Assembly: GCA_023436585.1 (NCBI GenBank)
Contig: JAEZIN010000022.1
Span: 1 to 64,000, forward strand
DNA from: Bacillota bacterium
GTDB taxonomy: Bacteria; Bacillota; Clostridia; Christensenellales; Aristaeellaceae
Length of the DNA stretch: 64,000 nucleotides
Reading direction: 5' to 3'
The notes beneath the pieces are model-generated. The model saw nothing but the letters and a program-made list of their open reading frames with translations. It was not told the DNA's origin and made no database searches. Shown here in pieces: positions 1 to 8,364 of the stretch (the first letter of the stretch is position 1; each line of letters opens with the position of its first letter). Position numbers and translations under genes: made by a program.

Positions 1-15
1 CTGCATTTTTCTTCT

Positions 16-44
16 TCTCAACAGGGATGCTTCTATGCTATAAT
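16..44 (+). promoter_or_regulatory. Extended -10 promoter ahead of ftsA
   Basis: A perfect TATAAT at 39-44 is preceded by TG at 36-37, which makes an extended -10. The -35 position (16-21, tctcaa) is poor, as extended -10 promoters allow. The ftsA start lies about 50 bases downstream. Confidence 0.55.
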
Positions 45-95
45 GTTTTTTGACCTATGGCAGAAGTTCCCGACGAACGGGGGTATGAGGAACTT

Positions 96-1289
96 ATGAA
101 GACCACTGTGGCGGCGATGGATTTTGGGACAAGCAAGATCGTCACTCTGGTGGCGGAGAACGGCGGAAACCAGCGCTGCGATATCAGCGGCGCAGGCATT
201 GCGGCCTATGACGGGTATTCCGGCGACCAATGGAACTCGCCCCAGCTGCTGAATGAGGCCATCCGCGCATCCATTACCGAGGCGGAGGCACAGTCCCGTT
301 TCCGTATCAAGGAAATCAACGTGGGCGTGCCGGGCGAGTTTTCCAGGGTGTATGCCATACCTGCCAAGGTGGAGCTGCAGGGAGCCGATCCCCGTGTTAC
401 CATGAAGCATATAGAGGCTATTTTCGATTCCGCCCAAAAAGAACTGGCACCGCTGCGCGGCGTGGTGGTGCACAGAAGTCCCGCCTGGTTCATGGTGGAC
501 GACGGCAAGAAAACGCTGGAGCCCATGGACATGAAGGGCCGGGAGCTGCGAGCGCTTGTTTCCTTCGTGGTAGCAGACCAGTTTTTCCTGGATGAGATTT
601 CGGGAAGGCTGCGTGAAATGAACATCGCCATCAGCGGCTTCTTCTCCACACCCACGGGAGAAGCAATGCTGTACCTGCCCGAGGAGGACCGTGACCGCAC
701 GGCCATCCTCATCGATATGGGCTATTTGAATACCGAGGTCATGGCGGTGGAAGGCGACGCTGTCATCTTCCACAGAACGATCCCCATGGGCGGCGGCCAT
801 ATCGCCATGGATGTGGCGGAAGGCCTGCATGTTCCCATGGAAGCCGCCGAACAGGTGAAGCGTGCTTACGTTTACGGCATGGCTACGCCTCAGCAAACGT
901 ATGATATAGCCACAGGCTCAGACGGCAAGCCTGCCTCCTTCCCCCAGAGCGAGGTGGCCAGGGTGCTGGAACCCAGGGTGGATGAAATCGCGGAGGCCAT
1001 CAAGGGCTGCATCGATCAAAGCGGCGTACGCCTGGGGAACTGGAGCTCCGTATATCTGACCGGCGGCGGCCTGAGCCTGAACAGGGGCGGGCGTGATTAT
1101 CTTGCCGGTAAGCTGGACAGGCCCGTCAGGGAGACGCCAAAGCGCACCATGAAACTCAACAGCCCGGCCTATGCCAGCGCGCTGGGGCTGATGGACCTGG
1201 TGATAGATACCGTGGAGCATCAGCATTTGCCTTCTCCCGGGCTGATAGGCGGCGTCAAGGATTTTTTCAGAAGCCTGTTTGCGGGCTGA
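96..1289 (+). CDS. ftsA: Cell division protein FtsA (divergent)
   Basis: FtsA is the actin-like membrane anchor and regulator of the FtsZ ring. The 397-residue product shows the ASKHA ATP-binding motifs: phosphate-1 DFGTSK (residues 9-14), phosphate-2 ILIDMGYLNTEV (about 205-216), the MGGGHIAMDVA segment (about 231-241) and the adenosine motif LTGGG (about 321-325). A C-terminal amphipathic stretch with FFRSLF fits the membrane-targeting helix. The ATG at 96 is preferred over an in-frame ATG at 57 because GAGG at 87-90 sits five bases before it and homology begins there. ftsZ follows after about 70 bases. It is diverged from the E. coli protein, but the adjacent ftsZ settles the call. Confidence 0.88.
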   Translation: MKTTVAAMDFGTSKIVTLVAENGGNQRCDISGAGIAAYDGYSGDQWNSPQLLNEAIRASITEAEAQSRFRIKEINVGVPGEFSRVYAIPAKVELQGADPRVTMKHIEAIFDSAQKELAPLRGVVVHRSPAWFMVDDGKKTLEPMDMKGRELRALVSFVVADQFFLDEISGRLREMNIAISGFFSTPTGEAMLYLPEEDRDRTAILIDMGYLNTEVMAVEGDAVIFHRTIPMGGGHIAMDVAEGLHVPMEAAEQVKRAYVYGMATPQQTYDIATGSDGKPASFPQSEVARVLEPRVDEIAEAIKGCIDQSGVRLGNWSSVYLTGGGLSLNRGGRDYLAGKLDRPVRETPKRTMKLNSPAYASALGLMDLVIDTVEHQHLPSPGLIGGVKDFFRSLFAG

Positions 1290-1360
1290 CCCGGCTCATG
1301 AGCTGGAATCCTTCCTTTTTTGAAGATTACGTATTTTGATACAGAGTAGGGGGATGGAAC

Positions 1361-2788
1361 GTGCTGGAATTTCAGATGGACGATCAGGCGAATTTTGCGT
1401 CCATAAAGGTGGTAGGCTGCGGCGGCGGCGGCAATAACGCCGTCAACCGCATGGTGGATGCTGGGCTGAAAGGCGTGGAGTTTATCTCCATCAACACGGA
1501 CCGTCAGGCGCTGAGCTTATCCAATGCCAATACAAAGATTCAAATCGGCGAAAAGCTCACCAAGGGCTTGGGTGCGGGCGCCATCCCCGATATCGGCCGC
1601 CGGGCCGCTGAGGAAAGCCGCGAGGAGATTGCCCAGGTACTGAAAGGTGCTGACCTGGTGTTCGTCACCGCCGGCATGGGCGGCGGCACCGGCACAGGCT
1701 CGGCTCCCATTGTGGCGGAAATCGCCAGGGATTTGGGATGCCTGACCATCGCCGTGGTTACCAAGCCCTTCCAGTTTGAAGGCAAGCAGCGCATGAAGAA
1801 TGCCGAAATGGGCATTGCGGACTTGAAGCAGCGTGTGGATACACTTGTGGTAATTCCCAACGACAGGCTCTTGCAGGTTGTAAGCAAGGGGACCACCATG
1901 CTGGAGGCCTTCCGCATCGCAGACGATGTGCTGCGCCAGGGCATCCAGGGCATCAGCGACTTAATCGCCGTACCCGCCCTTATCAACCTCGACTTTGCGG
2001 ACGTCAAGACAGTGATGGAATCCGGCGGCATGGCCCACATGGGCATCGGCGTTGGCAAGGGTGAAAACCGCATGGTGGACGCGGCCAAGAACGCCATCCA
2101 AAGCCCGTTGCTGGAAACCAACATTGACGGTGCCAGGGCAGTACTTATCAACATTACCGGCGGCGATGATATTTCCATTGTGGATATTAACGAGGCCGCC
2201 AACCTGGTGATGCAGTCTGCCGACAGCGAAGCCAATATTATCTTTGGCGCAGGCATTGATGAGCGCATGGGCGACGAGGTGCGCATCACCGTGATCGCCA
2301 CCGGTTTTGAAAAGACACCGTTCCCGCCCAAGGAGCCGGCGAAAAAGCCCTTTGAGCGCATCCGCACGGCAGGTGCTTACGAAACCAGGCCCACTTACAA
2401 TCCGTATGCAACCCGCAGCACTGCGCCTGCTGCCCCAGCGGCATCTTCTATGCACGAGCAGATGGATGGGGAACAGGCTCCCGCCAGGAACGAGCAGCCC
2501 TTTGAGCCGGAGATTCCCGGTTTCGTTAACAGTGGCAGGCCTTCCGCGCCGGCGCCCCAGGCACAGCCGCCGATGCAGCAGCCCTATCAGCCCAACTACG
2601 GGCAGCCCTATGCTGCGGGCCAGCAGCCGGCATACGCGCCGTACCAGCCCCAGCAGCAGCCTTATTATCCGCCGGCCCAGAATCCATACGGCATGAATCC
2701 CTATCCTCCCGCGCCCCAGCAGCAGGCCGCGCCTGAAAAGGATGAGCTGGGCGTGCCGGCGTTCTTGAGAAGGGCGCCCAAAAAGTAA
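1361..2788 (+). CDS. ftsZ: Cell division protein FtsZ
   Basis: FtsZ is the tubulin-like GTPase that forms the cytokinetic ring. The 475-residue product carries GCGGGGNNAVNRM (residues 19-31), the tubulin signature GGGTGTG (107-113) and the T7-loop NLDFADVK (209-216). The globular core ends near residue 325. A linker of about 130 residues follows, unusually rich in Pro, Gln and Tyr, then a conserved-type tail with PAFLRR near residue 466. GTG at 1361 is the start, with AGGGGGA a few bases upstream. A strong terminator directly follows the stop codon. Confidence 0.97.
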   Translation: MLEFQMDDQANFASIKVVGCGGGGNNAVNRMVDAGLKGVEFISINTDRQALSLSNANTKIQIGEKLTKGLGAGAIPDIGRRAAEESREEIAQVLKGADLVFVTAGMGGGTGTGSAPIVAEIARDLGCLTIAVVTKPFQFEGKQRMKNAEMGIADLKQRVDTLVVIPNDRLLQVVSKGTTMLEAFRIADDVLRQGIQGISDLIAVPALINLDFADVKTVMESGGMAHMGIGVGKGENRMVDAAKNAIQSPLLETNIDGARAVLINITGGDDISIVDINEAANLVMQSADSEANIIFGAGIDERMGDEVRITVIATGFEKTPFPPKEPAKKPFERIRTAGAYETRPTYNPYATRSTAPAAPAASSMHEQMDGEQAPARNEQPFEPEIPGFVNSGRPSAPAPQAQPPMQQPYQPNYGQPYAAGQQPAYAPYQPQQQPYYPPAQNPYGMNPYPPAPQQQAAPEKDELGVPAFLRRAPKK

Positions 2789-2802
2789 AAGACAGGATTG
2801 TC

Positions 2803-2836
2803 AAAGCCCGCTTTCAAAAAGGAAAGCGGGCTTTTT
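2803..2836 (+). terminator. Intrinsic terminator of ftsZ
   Basis: An AAAGCCCGCTTTC arm pairs with GAAAGCGGGCTTT across a short A/G-rich loop and ends in a T-run. Confidence 0.9.
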
Positions 2837-2891
2837 CTGTGGAAGAAAATAGAGGGTAGGCTTGTGATGATTGAGATGTGGGGGGAGTTTC

Positions 2892-3359
2892 ATGGAATTT
2901 GTCTATCGCAAGGCGGGCAGGGATGACCTGAACCTGTTGGTGAAAACAAGGATGGATATGCTTCGGGCGGTCAATACGGAGGCTACGGAAGAAATCTTTG
3001 CCCGGGTGGAAAAGGGCTGCCGCGAATATTATCTGGAAAGCTTCGAAAGGGATATCCATGTGGCTTGCCTTGTATTTAGCGGCGAGGAGTTTGCCGGCTG
3101 CGGCGGCATCAGCTTCTATCAGGTAATGCCCACCTGCTCAAACCCCACCGGCAGGAAAGCCTATATCATGAATATTTATACAGTGGAGAAATACCGCGGA
3201 CAGGGTATAGCCTCCCGCGTGGTAGACCTTTTGGTACAGGAAGCAATAAACCGGAACATCCACGATATCTCCTTGAAAGCGACGGATATGGGCAGACCCA
3301 TCTATGAGCGGTACGGTTTCGTGGCGGATTATGAGGCCATGATGCTGAAGAAGGGCTGA
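2892..3359 (+). CDS. GNAT family N-acetyltransferase
   Basis: This 155-residue protein is about the size of a single GNAT domain and probably transfers an acetyl group from acetyl-CoA to an unknown small-molecule or protein amine. The acetyl-CoA binding motif A is seen as YRGQGIASRV (about residues 101-110). The typical C-terminal GRPIYERYGF motif follows (about 134-143). ATG 2892 is chosen over a TTG at 2871 because GGGGGAG lies directly upstream. It sits alone between the ftsZ terminator and the next membrane protein; nothing nearby suggests the substrate. Confidence 0.85.
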   Translation: MEFVYRKAGRDDLNLLVKTRMDMLRAVNTEATEEIFARVEKGCREYYLESFERDIHVACLVFSGEEFAGCGGISFYQVMPTCSNPTGRKAYIMNIYTVEKYRGQGIASRVVDLLVQEAINRNIHDISLKATDMGRPIYERYGFVADYEAMMLKKG

Positions 3360-3501
3360 CGGTGTGGATGGTTTTTAGGGGTACATATCGGCCAGCCATC
3401 AGCTCGAGATGCTCATTGAGTATATGAAAACAAACAACTGATAGGACTTGCGCTGCCCGAAAGGCATGGCTTTTCGCGCCTGTGATGGTCATAAACCTAT
3501 A

Positions 3502-3529
3502 CCCCTTCCTGTACATTGTAAGGAAGGGG
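3502..3529 (+). promoter_or_regulatory. Hairpin containing the ribosome site of the YkvI-like gene
   Basis: CCCCTTCCT (3502-3510) and AGGAAGGGG (3521-3529) form a perfect 9-bp stem with a 10-base loop. The 3' arm is the Shine-Dalgarno sequence for the gene starting at 3538, so folding would hide the ribosome site. Regulation is inferred, not shown. Confidence 0.5.
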
Positions 3530-3537
3530 GTGGCGAC

Positions 3538-4557
3538 ATGGACCGCCGGATACGGGACGCGGTGCTCCAGTGCACAGGAGCCATTGTGGGGGCCGGGTTT
3601 GCTTCCGGCAGGGAGATCATGCGGTTTTTCAGCCGGTACGGCTCCTTTTCCTGGATCGGCGTTGCCCTGGCGGCGCTGGTCATGGGTATTTTTGCCTATG
3701 CTATTATGAGAAAATCCAGGGAGGCCGATGTTACCTCCCTCAGTGAGCTTTGCCGTGTATATCTTGGCCCGGCCGGTATTGCGGGGACGATAGGCTTTAC
3801 CGTTTTGATGGGTGCCACAGGCGGAAGCATGTCCGCGGCCGCTGGGGAACTGGGAGCGCTGGCGCTGCCGGTACACGGCGCGTACTTGATCGCCTTTTTT
3901 GCGACCCTGCTTCTTGGCCTGCTTTTATCCCACAGAAGCCTCGCACCCTTGGCATTTGTAAGCTTGATCCTTGTTCCGGCCATGGTGATCGTGTTTTCGC
4001 TGTGCTTTATACCGCCGGCAGGTGCCGCGGCAACACCGGCCATGGTGCTTCCCGCCTGGAGGAAGATATTGGAGGTCATACTGTTTGGCCTCAGCTATGG
4101 GGCTCTGAACATTACGCTGGCGGCTGGGGTGCTTTGCGAGGTTGGGCGGGGAATGAGTGACAAGCGAGCTGCCCGCATAGCGGTCTATCTTGGCCTGTGT
4201 ATGCTGGCGCTTATTGCTCTGGGCAATGTTGTCCTCCTGCGGCAGCCGCAGCTATATGACGCCGCCCTGCCGATTGTGATGCTCCTGAACAGGTTTGGAA
4301 AAGTGGGATTTTATGCAGCCATCATCGGGCTGTACCTTGCCGTTTTCACCACACTGCTGGCGGCGGCCAGGAGCCTGTTCAACATGATGGGGTATTGCAA
4401 GCCAAACTGGCTGAATTTTGTGCTGGTGGGCGGCCTCTTTTTCCTGTTCGGGGTGGTTGGCTTTGCCAAGCTGGTGGGTATTGTGTATCCCGCGCTGGGC
4501 TTTCTTTGCCTGTTTCTTCTTTTGTGGACGCTCACAGGGAAAAAGAAGCATTTGTAG
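3538..4557 (+). CDS. YkvI-like multi-pass membrane protein
   Basis: This is a 339-residue integral membrane protein with about ten hydrophobic segments. The N-terminus has the pattern CTGAIVGAGFASGREIMRFF, typical of the YkvI family of uncharacterised permeases related to the LeuT/APC-fold sodium symporters. The substrate is unknown. ATG 3538 follows AGGAAGGGGG with suitable spacing, and the start agrees with the family N-terminus. The ribosome site lies in a perfect hairpin. A gap to the next operon on the same strand suggests it is transcribed alone. Confidence 0.75.
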   Translation: MDRRIRDAVLQCTGAIVGAGFASGREIMRFFSRYGSFSWIGVALAALVMGIFAYAIMRKSREADVTSLSELCRVYLGPAGIAGTIGFTVLMGATGGSMSAAAGELGALALPVHGAYLIAFFATLLLGLLLSHRSLAPLAFVSLILVPAMVIVFSLCFIPPAGAAATPAMVLPAWRKILEVILFGLSYGALNITLAAGVLCEVGRGMSDKRAARIAVYLGLCMLALIALGNVVLLRQPQLYDAALPIVMLLNRFGKVGFYAAIIGLYLAVFTTLLAAARSLFNMMGYCKPNWLNFVLVGGLFFLFGVVGFAKLVGIVYPALGFLCLFLLLWTLTGKKKHL

Positions 4558-4591
4558 GATGAATGGCCGGTTGAAAATACAAGGGTAGTAC

Positions 4592-4661
4592 TTTCATTTT
4601 TGTATATGCTTTGTTATACTGAATGGCAGTAGTGGACAAGCGCTGAAAAGCGTTTGTGTCC
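4592..4661 (+). promoter_or_regulatory. Probable promoter and leader hairpin of the paaK-iorAB operon
   Basis: TTTCAT (4592-4597), a 17-base spacer and TATACT (4615-4620) make a plausible sigma-A promoter with a good -10 and moderate -35. Just downstream, 4633-4662 forms a hairpin closed by a GAAA tetraloop, with TGGACA pairing with TGTCCA. No terminator follows. Confidence 0.45.
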
Positions 4662-4720
4662 AGCATGGTAGGATAGGCCTCGTGTGCAGGTCTTGCAGTA
4701 TGGAAGGAGCGCAAAAAAGG

Positions 4721-6010
4721 ATGTGGAATCCTACAATTGAAAAGTGCGGCAGGGACGAAATGCGCGCCCTGCAGTTGAAACGGCTCCAGTGGTCGGTAAG
4801 GCATGCCTATGACAATGTACCCATGTACCGTGACAAAATGCAAAAAATCGGGCTTTTGCCGGAGGATATCCGCTCGCTTTCGGATATTTCCCTGATTCCC
4901 TTGACAAGCAAGCTGGAGCTTCGGGAGCAATATCCCTTCCGGCTGCTGGCTGTGCCTATGAAGCAAGTGGTGCGTATCCACGCCTCCAGCGGGACAACGG
5001 GCAAACCCATCACCGCCGGCTATACGAAGGCCGACTTGGATATGTGGGCGGAAAACATCGCCCGCATTGTGGCGGCGGCGGGGGTTACGGATGAGGATAT
5101 CGCCCAGATTTCCTTCGGCTACACCCTGTTTACCGGTGCCTTCGGCCTGCATGGCGGGCTGGAAAAGGTAGGCGCCGCCATCATTCCCATCTCCGGAGGC
5201 AATACCGAGCGGCAGATCAATATCATGCGTGACTTTGGCGCGACAGCGCTGATCTGCACGCCCAGCTATGCCATGTACATGGCGGAAGTGGCGGAATCCA
5301 TGGGGGCCATGGAAGAAATTCACCTGCGGGTGGGCCTGTTCGGCGGGGAAGGCTCCACCGAGGAAATGCGGGCGGAGATCGAGCGGCGCTGGGGCATATT
5401 GGCCACGGAAAACTATGGCTTGACGGAAATTATCGGTCCCGGCGTTTCTGGGGAGTGCGCCTGCAAAAAAGGCATGCACATCAACGAGGATCATTTCTAT
5501 CCCGAAATCATTGACCCGGATACGGGGGAAGTGCTGCCGGATGGCACGGAAGGCGAACTGGTGCTGACCACCCTCACCAAGGAGGCCCAGCCGACGCTGC
5601 GCTACCGTACCAGAGACATCACGCGGCTCATTTATGAACCCTGCGCGTGCGGGCGGACGCTGGTGCGCATGGAAAAGGTGAAGGGCCGCAGCGACGATAT
5701 GCTGATCATAAGGGGCGTGAATGTGTTCCCCTCCCAGATCGAAAGCGTGCTCATGAACCAGCCGGGCATCGGGCCGCACTACGAGATCGTGGTGGACCGC
5801 CGGAACTACATCGATCACCTGGAAGTGAAGACGGAGCTCATCGACGGAAGCCTGCTGGAAAAGTGGAGCGAGCTGGAAGCGCTGCAAAGGCGCATCCAGG
5901 GTGAAATGAGAACAATACTTGGCATCGACGTGCAGGTGACCTTCGCTTCGCCTAACACATTGAAGCGCTTTGAGGGCAAGGCAAAAAGGGTGACAGACCT
6001 TAGAAAATAA
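4721..6010 (+). CDS. paaK: Phenylacetate-CoA ligase (copy 1)
   Basis: An AMP-forming adenylate enzyme of 429 residues that converts phenylacetate, or a related aryl-acetate, to its CoA thioester via an acyl-adenylate. The phosphate-binding loop HASSGTTGKP is at about residues 87-96, the YGLTE motif is mid-protein, and RSDDMLIIRGVNVFPSQIE begins the C-terminal PaaK domain. ATG 4721 matches the family start, with AAGGAG ten bases upstream; an in-frame ATG at 4700 is possible. It precedes iorAB, whose product is an arylacetyl-CoA, so ligase and oxidoreductase probably act on the same pool. In such clusters the ligase may work in reverse or salvage free acid; the direction here is unknown. Confidence 0.9.
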   Translation: MWNPTIEKCGRDEMRALQLKRLQWSVRHAYDNVPMYRDKMQKIGLLPEDIRSLSDISLIPLTSKLELREQYPFRLLAVPMKQVVRIHASSGTTGKPITAGYTKADLDMWAENIARIVAAAGVTDEDIAQISFGYTLFTGAFGLHGGLEKVGAAIIPISGGNTERQINIMRDFGATALICTPSYAMYMAEVAESMGAMEEIHLRVGLFGGEGSTEEMRAEIERRWGILATENYGLTEIIGPGVSGECACKKGMHINEDHFYPEIIDPDTGEVLPDGTEGELVLTTLTKEAQPTLRYRTRDITRLIYEPCACGRTLVRMEKVKGRSDDMLIIRGVNVFPSQIESVLMNQPGIGPHYEIVVDRRNYIDHLEVKTELIDGSLLEKWSELEALQRRIQGEMRTILGIDVQVTFASPNTLKRFEGKAKRVTDLRK

Positions 6011-6026
6011 TACTTCAAGGATGTGC

Positions 6027-7760
6027 ATGAACTTCATGAAAAAACTGATGCTGGGCGATGAAGCGGTAGCGCGGGGCGCTTATGAGGCAGATGTCAGGGT
6101 AGTTTCCAGTTATCCCGGAACCCCCAGCACCGAGATTACGGAGTTTGCCGCTCAGTACAAAGAAATCAACTGCGAGTGGGCGCCCAATGAAAAGGTGGCC
6201 GCCGAGGTGGCCTACGGCGCCGCCATGGCCGGTGCGCGCAGCATGACCTGCATGAAGCATGTGGGGGTGAACGTGGCGGCGGACCCGCTGTTCACCGCCG
6301 CGTATACGGGTGTGCGGGGCGGCATGGTGGTGGCCTGTGCCGATGACCCGGCCATGCACTCCAGCCAGAATGAGCAGGACAGCCGGTATTATGCCAGGGC
6401 CGCCCACATCCCCATGCTGGAGCCGGCCGACAGCCAGGAATGCAAGGATTTTACGAAGCTGGCGTTTGAACTCAGCGAAAAGTATGATACCCCCGTGTTT
6501 GTGCGCCTGACCACCCGCATCGCCCATGCCCGTTCCGCCGTGACCCTTACGGACAGGGCGGAGGTGGATGTGAAGCCGTATCAGCGGGATTTCATGAAGT
6601 ATGTGATGATGCCCGGCATGGCCAGAAAGCGTCATGTGGTGGTGGAGCAGCGGATGGATGCGCTCACGGCGGATGCCGATACGCTTCCCGTCAACCGCGT
6701 GGAGATGGGGGAAACCTCCCTCGGCATCCTCTGCAGCGGAGCCTGTTATGCCTATGTAAAGGAAGCGCTTCCTTCGGCCAGCGTATTAAAGCTGGGGATG
6801 GTACACCCTCTGCCCCGCAAACTGATCGGGGATTTTGCCTCAAAAGTGGATAGGTTCGTGGTCATCGAGGAACTGGAGCCGGTGATCGAGCAGCAGGTGG
6901 CCTCCTGGGGGATTACGGCGGAGGGCAAGAACCTCACCGGCCTGCAGGGCGAGCTGTCCGTTAGCCGCCTGCGCCGCATCTTCGGCCAGGAAGCAGCTTT
7001 GGAGCCGCAGGACACGCTGCCCGCCCGGCCGCCGGTATTGTGCCCCGGCTGTCCGCACCGCGGCGCCTTCTATGCCATGAAGAAGCTGAAGCTGAACGTG
7101 ATGGGGGACATCGGCTGCTATACCATGGCTGCGCTGCCGCCGCTTTCCATGCTGGACGCCTGCCTGTGCATGGGCGCCAGCATCGGCATGGCCTTTGGCG
7201 CGGAAAAGGCACAAGGCAGGGATTTTTCCCGCAAAACTGTGGCTGTGCTGGGCGACAGCACCTTCATCCACAGCGGCATCACCGCCCTCATCGACGCGGT
7301 GTACAACGGCGGGACCATTACCGTGGTGATCCTGGACAACCGTATCACCGGCATGACCGGCCACCAGCAAAACCCCGCCACCGGCAAGAATATATTGGGG
7401 GAACCGGCGCCGCAGCTTAACTTGGAAGCACTTTGCACCGCTTGCGGCGTGCAGCATGTTCGCGTGGTGGACCCCTTTGACCAAAAGGAAATGCAAAAGG
7501 TTCTCAAAGAGGAGACCGCCCGGGAGGCTGTATCCGTCATCATTGCCCGCCGGCCCTGCGTGCTGCTGCTCAAGGATAAGGTCGTTCCCGCCACCGTCAA
7601 TGATTGCCGCAACTGCGGCGTATGCCTGGGGCTGGGCTGTCCGGCCATTGAACGGGGAGAGCAGGGGACGCGCATCAACGGCGCGCTGTGTGTGGATTGC
7701 GGTTTGTGCGTGGATGTGTGTCCATTTCATGCGATTCATGCGGGGAGGGAAAGCAAATGA
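6027..7760 (+). CDS. iorA: Indolepyruvate ferredoxin oxidoreductase, alpha subunit
   Basis: The large subunit of IOR, which oxidatively decarboxylates indolepyruvate, phenylpyruvate or hydroxyphenylpyruvate to the arylacetyl-CoA and reduces ferredoxin. The 577-residue protein starts with the pyrimidine-domain motif SSYPGTPSTEI. It has the TPP-binding region GDIGCYTMAALPP and GDSTFIHSGI in the second half, and ends in two [4Fe-4S] motifs within the last 53 residues (CRNCGVCLGLGCP and CVDCGLCVDVCP). ATG 6027 is six bases after AAGG; ATG 6021 directly abuts that site and is less likely. iorB overlaps its stop by ATGA, showing translational coupling. Confidence 0.95.
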   Translation: MNFMKKLMLGDEAVARGAYEADVRVVSSYPGTPSTEITEFAAQYKEINCEWAPNEKVAAEVAYGAAMAGARSMTCMKHVGVNVAADPLFTAAYTGVRGGMVVACADDPAMHSSQNEQDSRYYARAAHIPMLEPADSQECKDFTKLAFELSEKYDTPVFVRLTTRIAHARSAVTLTDRAEVDVKPYQRDFMKYVMMPGMARKRHVVVEQRMDALTADADTLPVNRVEMGETSLGILCSGACYAYVKEALPSASVLKLGMVHPLPRKLIGDFASKVDRFVVIEELEPVIEQQVASWGITAEGKNLTGLQGELSVSRLRRIFGQEAALEPQDTLPARPPVLCPGCPHRGAFYAMKKLKLNVMGDIGCYTMAALPPLSMLDACLCMGASIGMAFGAEKAQGRDFSRKTVAVLGDSTFIHSGITALIDAVYNGGTITVVILDNRITGMTGHQQNPATGKNILGEPAPQLNLEALCTACGVQHVRVVDPFDQKEMQKVLKEETAREAVSVIIARRPCVLLLKDKVVPATVNDCRNCGVCLGLGCPAIERGEQGTRINGALCVDCGLCVDVCPFHAIHAGRESK

Positions 7761-8329
7761 AAAACCCCGTGTTTGATTGGGTAATCGTGGGTGTCGGCGG
7801 CCAGGGAACGCTATTAGCCAGCAAGATACTGGGTCATATCGCCCTGGAAGAGGGCTGCGACGTGAAGGTCAGTGAGGTCCACGGCATGGCCCAACGGGGC
7901 GGCAGCGTGATTACCCATGTTCGCGTGGGTGAAAAGGTGTTTGCACCGCTGGTTTCCGTTGGGTGCGCCGATTACCTACTTGCTTTTGAGGAGCTGGAAG
8001 CCGCCCGTGCCGCGTACTTTTTAAAGCCCGGCGGGGCGCTGATCGTCAATACCCAGCGGATACTGCCCATGCCTGTAATCACCGGCGCGGCAAAGTATCC
8101 GGAGGAGCCCTTGTGCCCTACGGAGGATGTATGCCGCATGCAGCGCCTGGACGCTCTTGCCATAGCCGAAAGGTGCGGCAGCCAGCGGGCGGTAAACCTT
8201 GTGCTGCTGGGAGCGCTGTCGAAGCATCTTCCCTGGGAGAAAGAGGTCTGGCACAAGGCCATCGCGGCCTGCGTGCCGCCCAAAACATTGGATATCAACA
8301 TAGCCGCCTTTGACGCCGGCGCGCAATAA
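7757..8329 (+). CDS. iorB: Indolepyruvate ferredoxin oxidoreductase, beta subunit
   Basis: The 190-residue gamma-domain subunit that binds CoA and completes the IOR complex with IorA. GVGGQGTLLASKILG (from about residue 11) and VHGMAQRGGSV are hallmark motifs. The ATG at 7757 overlaps the iorA stop in an ATGA arrangement. A second phenylacetate-CoA ligase follows 35 bases downstream with its own ribosome site. Confidence 0.95.
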   Translation: MKNPVFDWVIVGVGGQGTLLASKILGHIALEEGCDVKVSEVHGMAQRGGSVITHVRVGEKVFAPLVSVGCADYLLAFEELEAARAAYFLKPGGALIVNTQRILPMPVITGAAKYPEEPLCPTEDVCRMQRLDALAIAERCGSQRAVNLVLLGALSKHLPWEKEVWHKAIAACVPPKTLDINIAAFDAGAQ

Positions 8330-8364
8330 TACAAACACACACAAAAGAAAAGGGGCGTGACAGC

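Noticed and set aside
4532..6037. Long open frame (501 codons) on the minus strand opposite the first phenylacetate-CoA ligase
   Set aside because: It is a shadow of a high-GC gene: His/Arg/Gln-rich, no ribosome site, no family, and the plus-strand gene is certain.
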